From: Burkholderia sp. Ac-20379
Lineage (GTDB): Bacteria; Pseudomonadota; Gammaproteobacteria; Burkholderiales; Burkholderiaceae
Length of the DNA stretch: 50,709 bases
Reading direction: 5' to 3'
Assembly: GCF_017104645.1 (NCBI RefSeq)
Contig: NZ_JAAGPF010000013.1
Coordinates: forward strand, 1 to 50,709
Below are positions 46,329-50,709 of this stretch, in pieces; positions within the stretch are counted from its first letter, which is position 1, and each line of letters starts with the position of its first letter. A model generated the notes under the pieces. It was not told where the DNA came from, did not search any database, and saw only the letters and a program-made list of their open reading frames with translations. The position numbers and the translations under genes are program-made.

Positions 46329-46907
46329 TCAGTGCGCCTGCAAGGCCGCCCAGATCGCCCGAAAACCGGCTTCGCGGTATGCCGCCTGCTGCTCGGGCTC
46401 CCGCGCGATGCTGTCCATCGTGACTTCGGCCATCGACGAAAACAGCGCGCCGCAAAAACTCAGCACCTGCTCGGCCGACAGCCCGCTCGTGCCCGACAGG
46501 CATTCGCGAAACGTATCGCGCACCGCGCCGAACCCGGCCGCACCGGCCAGCCGGTTGGCCTCCTCGATGTTCGCGCCCACCTCGAGCTGGCGCAGCGCGC
46601 GCCGCCCGTCGGGATTCGTCACGCCCCACGCCACGTAGGCGTTCCAGGCGTGGCGGGCGCGCCGCTCGGCGGTGTCGTCGTGCGGAAACGCATCCATCAT
46701 CGCCGAGCGCAAGCCGTCCTTCAGATGCAGGTACAGCGCGTTCAGCAACGCATCCTTGGTATCGAAATACGTGAACACCGTGCCTTCGGCCACGCCGGCC
46801 AGCCGCGCAATACGCGCCGTGGTGGCGGCCACGCCGTGTTCGGCCAGCGCGCGCGCGGCGGCATCGAGGATCGCTTCCTGTTTGTCGGTGCTGCGTGGAC
46901 GGGCCAA
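46329..46907 (-). CDS. TetR-family regulator
   Basis: A 192-residue TetR protein: N-terminal HTH (residues about 9-55, ARIARLAGVAEGTVFTYFDTKDALLNALY) and a helical ligand-binding domain. It is 96 nt upstream of the first SDR and co-directional with the pair. Matching dyads before both tetR and the SDRs indicate autorepression plus control of the SDR unit. Ligand unknown; probably an aldehyde, ketone or related toxic compound (inference). Confidence 0.92.
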   Translation of the reverse strand: MARPRSTDKQEAILDAAARALAEHGVAATTARIARLAGVAEGTVFTYFDTKDALLNALYLHLKDGLRSAMMDAFPHDDTAERRARHAWNAYVAWGVTNPDGRRALRQLEVGANIEEANRLAGAAGFGAVRDTFRECLSGTSGLSAEQVLSFCGALFSSMAEVTMDSIAREPEQQAAYREAGFRAIWAALQAH

Positions 46908-46924
46908 AACCGTGCGCCTTTAAA

Positions 46925-46942
46925 TGAGTGATTGCTCAATCA
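46925..46942. promoter_or_regulatory. TetR operator candidate upstream of tetR
   Basis: TGAGTGA-TTGC-TCAATCA, an 18-bp dyad (7-bp arms, one mismatch), 18 nt before the tetR start. The remaining gap to zwf at 47221 (314 bp in all from 46908) shows no gene. Confidence 0.65.
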
Positions 46943-47221
46943 TAGATAAGCGGCCCGCCATGCGCAAGCGAAACTTCGCCTTGCCGCGATGCAGCGCGTC
47001 CGCACGCGCCGGTTTGGCCCGGCTCGCGTGTTTAGCGCGCCGCCGCGCAACACACGACGCGACAGGCCTTCGCGGCCCGCCCGGCCGCCCGGCGCGAAAT
47101 ACGTTCCGCATCCCGTCGCGCGAAGTCGCGCAAAACCGTGCACACTTAGCGCTTTCCGCAGCACCGCGGCGCAACATGCGCCGTCCGTTCAACGCTCATC
47201 GACTTGACCCGCGAACCACCC

Positions 47222-48697
<1,476 letters not shown>

Positions 48698-48731
48698 GCG
48701 CGCGGCGTCACGCGCGGCTTCGCCACGCATG

Positions 48732-48767
48732 AAAAAGCCGGCTGCCACTGCGCAGCCGGCTTTTTTT
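48732..48767. terminator. Bidirectional terminator, zwf / NCS1
   Basis: AAAAAGCCGGCTGC (48732-48745) pairs perfectly with 48752-48765 around a 6-nt loop; seven Ts end the plus strand (48761-48767) and five end the minus. It serves convergent zwf and the permease. Confidence 0.92.
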
Positions 48768-48788
48768 CGTCCTCGATGCGTGGCGCGC

Positions 48789-50303
48789 TCACTCCGCGCC
48801 GCGGGCGCCCTCGCCCGGCAGAATCAGCCGCTCGGGAATGCGGCGCGACGACACCCGCGCGCCGGCGTAATACAGCAGCGCGGGCACCGCGAGACCGAGG
48901 ATCCACGAGATGTCGGTGCCGCCGAGCGCGTCGACCAGCGGGCCGGTGTAGAAGCCCGTCGAGATGAACGGCATCTGCACGAGGATGCCGATCGCGTAGA
49001 CGCCGATCGCCATGCCGTTCCAGCGGCCGTAGCGGCCGTCGGGATCCGACAGCGCCGGCACGTCGTAGCGCGAGCGCGTGAACACGTAATAGTCGACCAG
49101 GTTGATCGCGCTCCACGGCGTGAAGAACGCCAGCAGGAACAGGATGAACGACGTGAATTCCTTCAGGAACGCGTGGCGGCCGGCGATCGCGAGCGCCGTC
49201 GACACGGCCACCATCGCGAGGATGTAGGCGAGCCGCCGGCCATGCGACAGCGTGCGCTGGCCGCGAAAGCCGCTGACGATCGTCGCCATCGACATGAAGC
49301 TGCCGTAGGCGTTGAGCGTGGTGACGGTGACCTTGCCGAACGCGATGCTGAAATACAGCAGCGCGGCCACGCCGCCCGTCGAGCCGAGCCCGACGATGAA
49401 CGCCACCTCGTGATGCGCGAACTGCGCGCCGGCCAGCGCCGCCGCGAACACGCCGAACACCATCGCGGCCTGCGCGCCGATCACCGAGCCGAGGCCGACC
49501 GCGAGAAACGTGGCCGGCGACGACGTCGAGCGCGGCAGGTAACGCGAGTAATCGGCCACGTACGGGCCGAACGCGATCTGCCACGAGGCCGACAGCGACA
49601 TCGACAGCAGGAAGCTCGCCACAGAAAAATGCCGGTTCGCCAGCAGCAGCCCGACGTCGTGCTGCGCGAACAGCCGCGCGAACATGAACACGAACGCCGC
49701 CACGCCGATCACGCTGGCGACGCGGCCGATCAGGTGAATCGTGCGATAGCCGAAGATCGTCAGGATCACGATACAGATCGCAAACAACACGATGCCGGCC
49801 ACGTCGCCCACGCCGAGCAGTTGCGCGACGGCCGCGCCGGCCAGCACCGAGCCGCTCGCCGAAAAGCCGACATACATCAGGCAGACCAGCACCAGCGGGA
49901 TCGTCGCGCCGTACACGCCGAACTGCACGCGGCTCGAGATCATCTGCGGCAGCCCCAGTTGCGGCCCCTGCGCGCCGTGCAGCGCCATCACCGCGCCGCC
50001 CACCAGTTGCCCGAGCAGCAGCGCGATCAGCGACCAGAACACGTCGCCGCCCAACACCACGGCCAGCGCGCCCGTGACGATCGCCGTGATCTGCAGGTTC
50101 GCCGACAGCCACAGCGTGAACTGGCTCGCGAGGCTGCCGTGACGCTCCGCGTCGGGGATGAAATCGATCGAGCGCGTCTCGATTAACGCGCCGCTGCCAC
50201 GGCCCTCTCTCTCGTTCGCCACGTAGTGCGCTCCGGTTGGTGTCGCCGACGATGCACGTCGGCTCGCGCCGACATTGTCTTGTATAGACATTCCATCCGA
50301 CAT
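48789..50303 (-). CDS. NCS1-family purine/cytosine permease (CodB-like)
   Basis: A 504-residue, 12-TM cytosine/purine symporter. ALIETRSIDFIPDAERHG, MALHGAQGPQLGLPQMISSRVQFG and YVADYSRYLPRS are typical of the cytosine-permease branch and differ from the allantoin-type NCS1 at 37461. The ATG at 50303 (MSDGMSIQDN) is chosen; 50291 is possible, and 50351 is unlikely because it lies upstream of the predicted start of transcription. Substrate probably a purine, cytosine or hydantoin. Confidence 0.88.
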   Translation of the reverse strand: MSDGMSIQDNVGASRRASSATPTGAHYVANEREGRGSGALIETRSIDFIPDAERHGSLASQFTLWLSANLQITAIVTGALAVVLGGDVFWSLIALLLGQLVGGAVMALHGAQGPQLGLPQMISSRVQFGVYGATIPLVLVCLMYVGFSASGSVLAGAAVAQLLGVGDVAGIVLFAICIVILTIFGYRTIHLIGRVASVIGVAAFVFMFARLFAQHDVGLLLANRHFSVASFLLSMSLSASWQIAFGPYVADYSRYLPRSTSSPATFLAVGLGSVIGAQAAMVFGVFAAALAGAQFAHHEVAFIVGLGSTGGVAALLYFSIAFGKVTVTTLNAYGSFMSMATIVSGFRGQRTLSHGRRLAYILAMVAVSTALAIAGRHAFLKEFTSFILFLLAFFTPWSAINLVDYYVFTRSRYDVPALSDPDGRYGRWNGMAIGVYAIGILVQMPFISTGFYTGPLVDALGGTDISWILGLAVPALLYYAGARVSSRRIPERLILPGEGARGAE

Positions 50304-50344
50304 CGGGAGTGACCCCGCATCGCGCTGGTCTGCCTGGAGCACGC

Positions 50345-50373
50345 ATCTCAACCGGCCAAATTTGAATAGTCAA
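50345..50373 (-). promoter_or_regulatory. Candidate promoter of the NCS1 gene
   Basis: On the minus strand TTGACT (50373-50368), a 17-nt spacer and TGAGAT (50350-50345), predicting a start near 50338 and a leader of about 35 nt to the ATG at 50303. Confidence 0.5.
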
Positions 50374-50464
50374 CCTGGAAAAGGTGGATCGTCGTGCGCC
50401 GCCACTGTAACCGCGGCGGCCCGCGCAGCGAATTGACGGTGTTGAAAACGACCCCGCCCCCACC

Positions 50465-50709
50465 ATGTCCCTCCACTTTTCCTGCACGATGTGCGGCCGC
50501 TGCTGCCACGATCTGCGCCTGCCGCTCGCCGTCGACGAGGCCATCGCCTGGCTGTCGCGCGGCGGCGAGGTGCAACTGTTCTGCGACGCCGTGCCCTGGC
50601 CCGAGGAGCCGCCCGCCGACAACCTGCTCGCGCAGCATCGCCGCCGGCGGTCGTTCGCGGCGCACTGCGGCGCGCTGCCGGTGCGCGTGGCGGTCACGCT
50701 GGTGGCCGC
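50465..50709 (+). CDS. YkgJ-family cysteine-cluster protein, 5' part only
   Basis: An ATG at 50465 opens MSLHFSCTMCGRCCHDLRLP; the CTMCGRCC cluster is the N-terminal hallmark of the zinc/iron-chelating (YkgJ/UPF0153) domain, which usually has more cysteines further on (Cys61 and Cys82-like positions already appear as LFCDA and AHCGA). Only about 81 residues are inside the window. It is divergent from the NCS1 gene with 161 nt between. Function unknown. Confidence 0.8.
   Translation, partial: MSLHFSCTMCGRCCHDLRLPLAVDEAIAWLSRGGEVQLFCDAVPWPEEPPADNLLAQHRRRRSFAAHCGALPVRVAVTLVA

Overview
The window is about 68% GC, densely coded and free of mobile elements. Its proteins (OmpR/EnvZ, IspD-IspF, Mfd, ArgE, and a PuuD/UraH/UraD/PuuE/Alc/AllA urate set) look like those of Burkholderia sensu lato; this is inference from protein flavour, GC and gene order, and no species is claimed. 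There is no integrase, transposase, CRISPR array or rRNA.

Layout. 1-2928: end of a ribose-type sugar ABC transporter (ATPase half plus two permeases). 3086-3172: tRNA-Leu(UAG). 3355-4191: a lone squalene/phytoene-synthase-fold protein. 4211-6995: a DUF1800-DUF1501 pair. 7192-9921: a small secreted protein divergent from ompR-envZ. 10072-10593: a peroxiredoxin with altered active-site residues. 10677-11902: ispD-ispF, divergent from mfd (12015-15485). 15663-17976: argE and a threonine/serine dehydratase, then an intergenic block with DnaA-box-like words. 18249-20078: a divergent LysR/SDR pair. 20203-22728: PBP1A. 23304-25954: pspA, a TPR membrane protein and mscL. 26308-28107: an unknown protein, a beta-hydroxyacid dehydrogenase and dodecin.

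28272-39778 is a purine/urate catabolic region: a LysR regulator, 8-oxoguanine/guanine-type deaminase, uraH-puuD on the plus strand, and allA, alc, uraD, puuE, an allantoin/hydantoin racemase, an NCS1 permease and a GntR regulator on the minus strand. Together they can take urate via 5-hydroxyisourate, OHCU, allantoin, allantoate and ureidoglycolate to glyoxylate and urea. 40099-42196: DUF1992, tadA and ldcA in one minus-strand operon. 42388-46907: a 46-residue lipoprotein, an aldo/keto reductase, a DUF1993 protein, two coupled SDRs and their TetR regulator. 47222-50709: a stand-alone zwf, a second NCS1 permease and the start of a zinc/iron-chelating CxxC protein.

The most useful non-coding signals are: a perfect 11-bp tandem repeat containing a PhoP-box-like TGTTTA-N5-TGTTTA before pspA; two matching 18-bp dyads flanking the TetR/SDR unit; a repeated TTGTCAACAA word, one copy lying over the gntR -35; and a 23-bp inverted repeat just before uraH. 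The candidate for a little-described system is the PspA-TPR-MscL envelope module, which has no PspF/PspB/PspC nearby.
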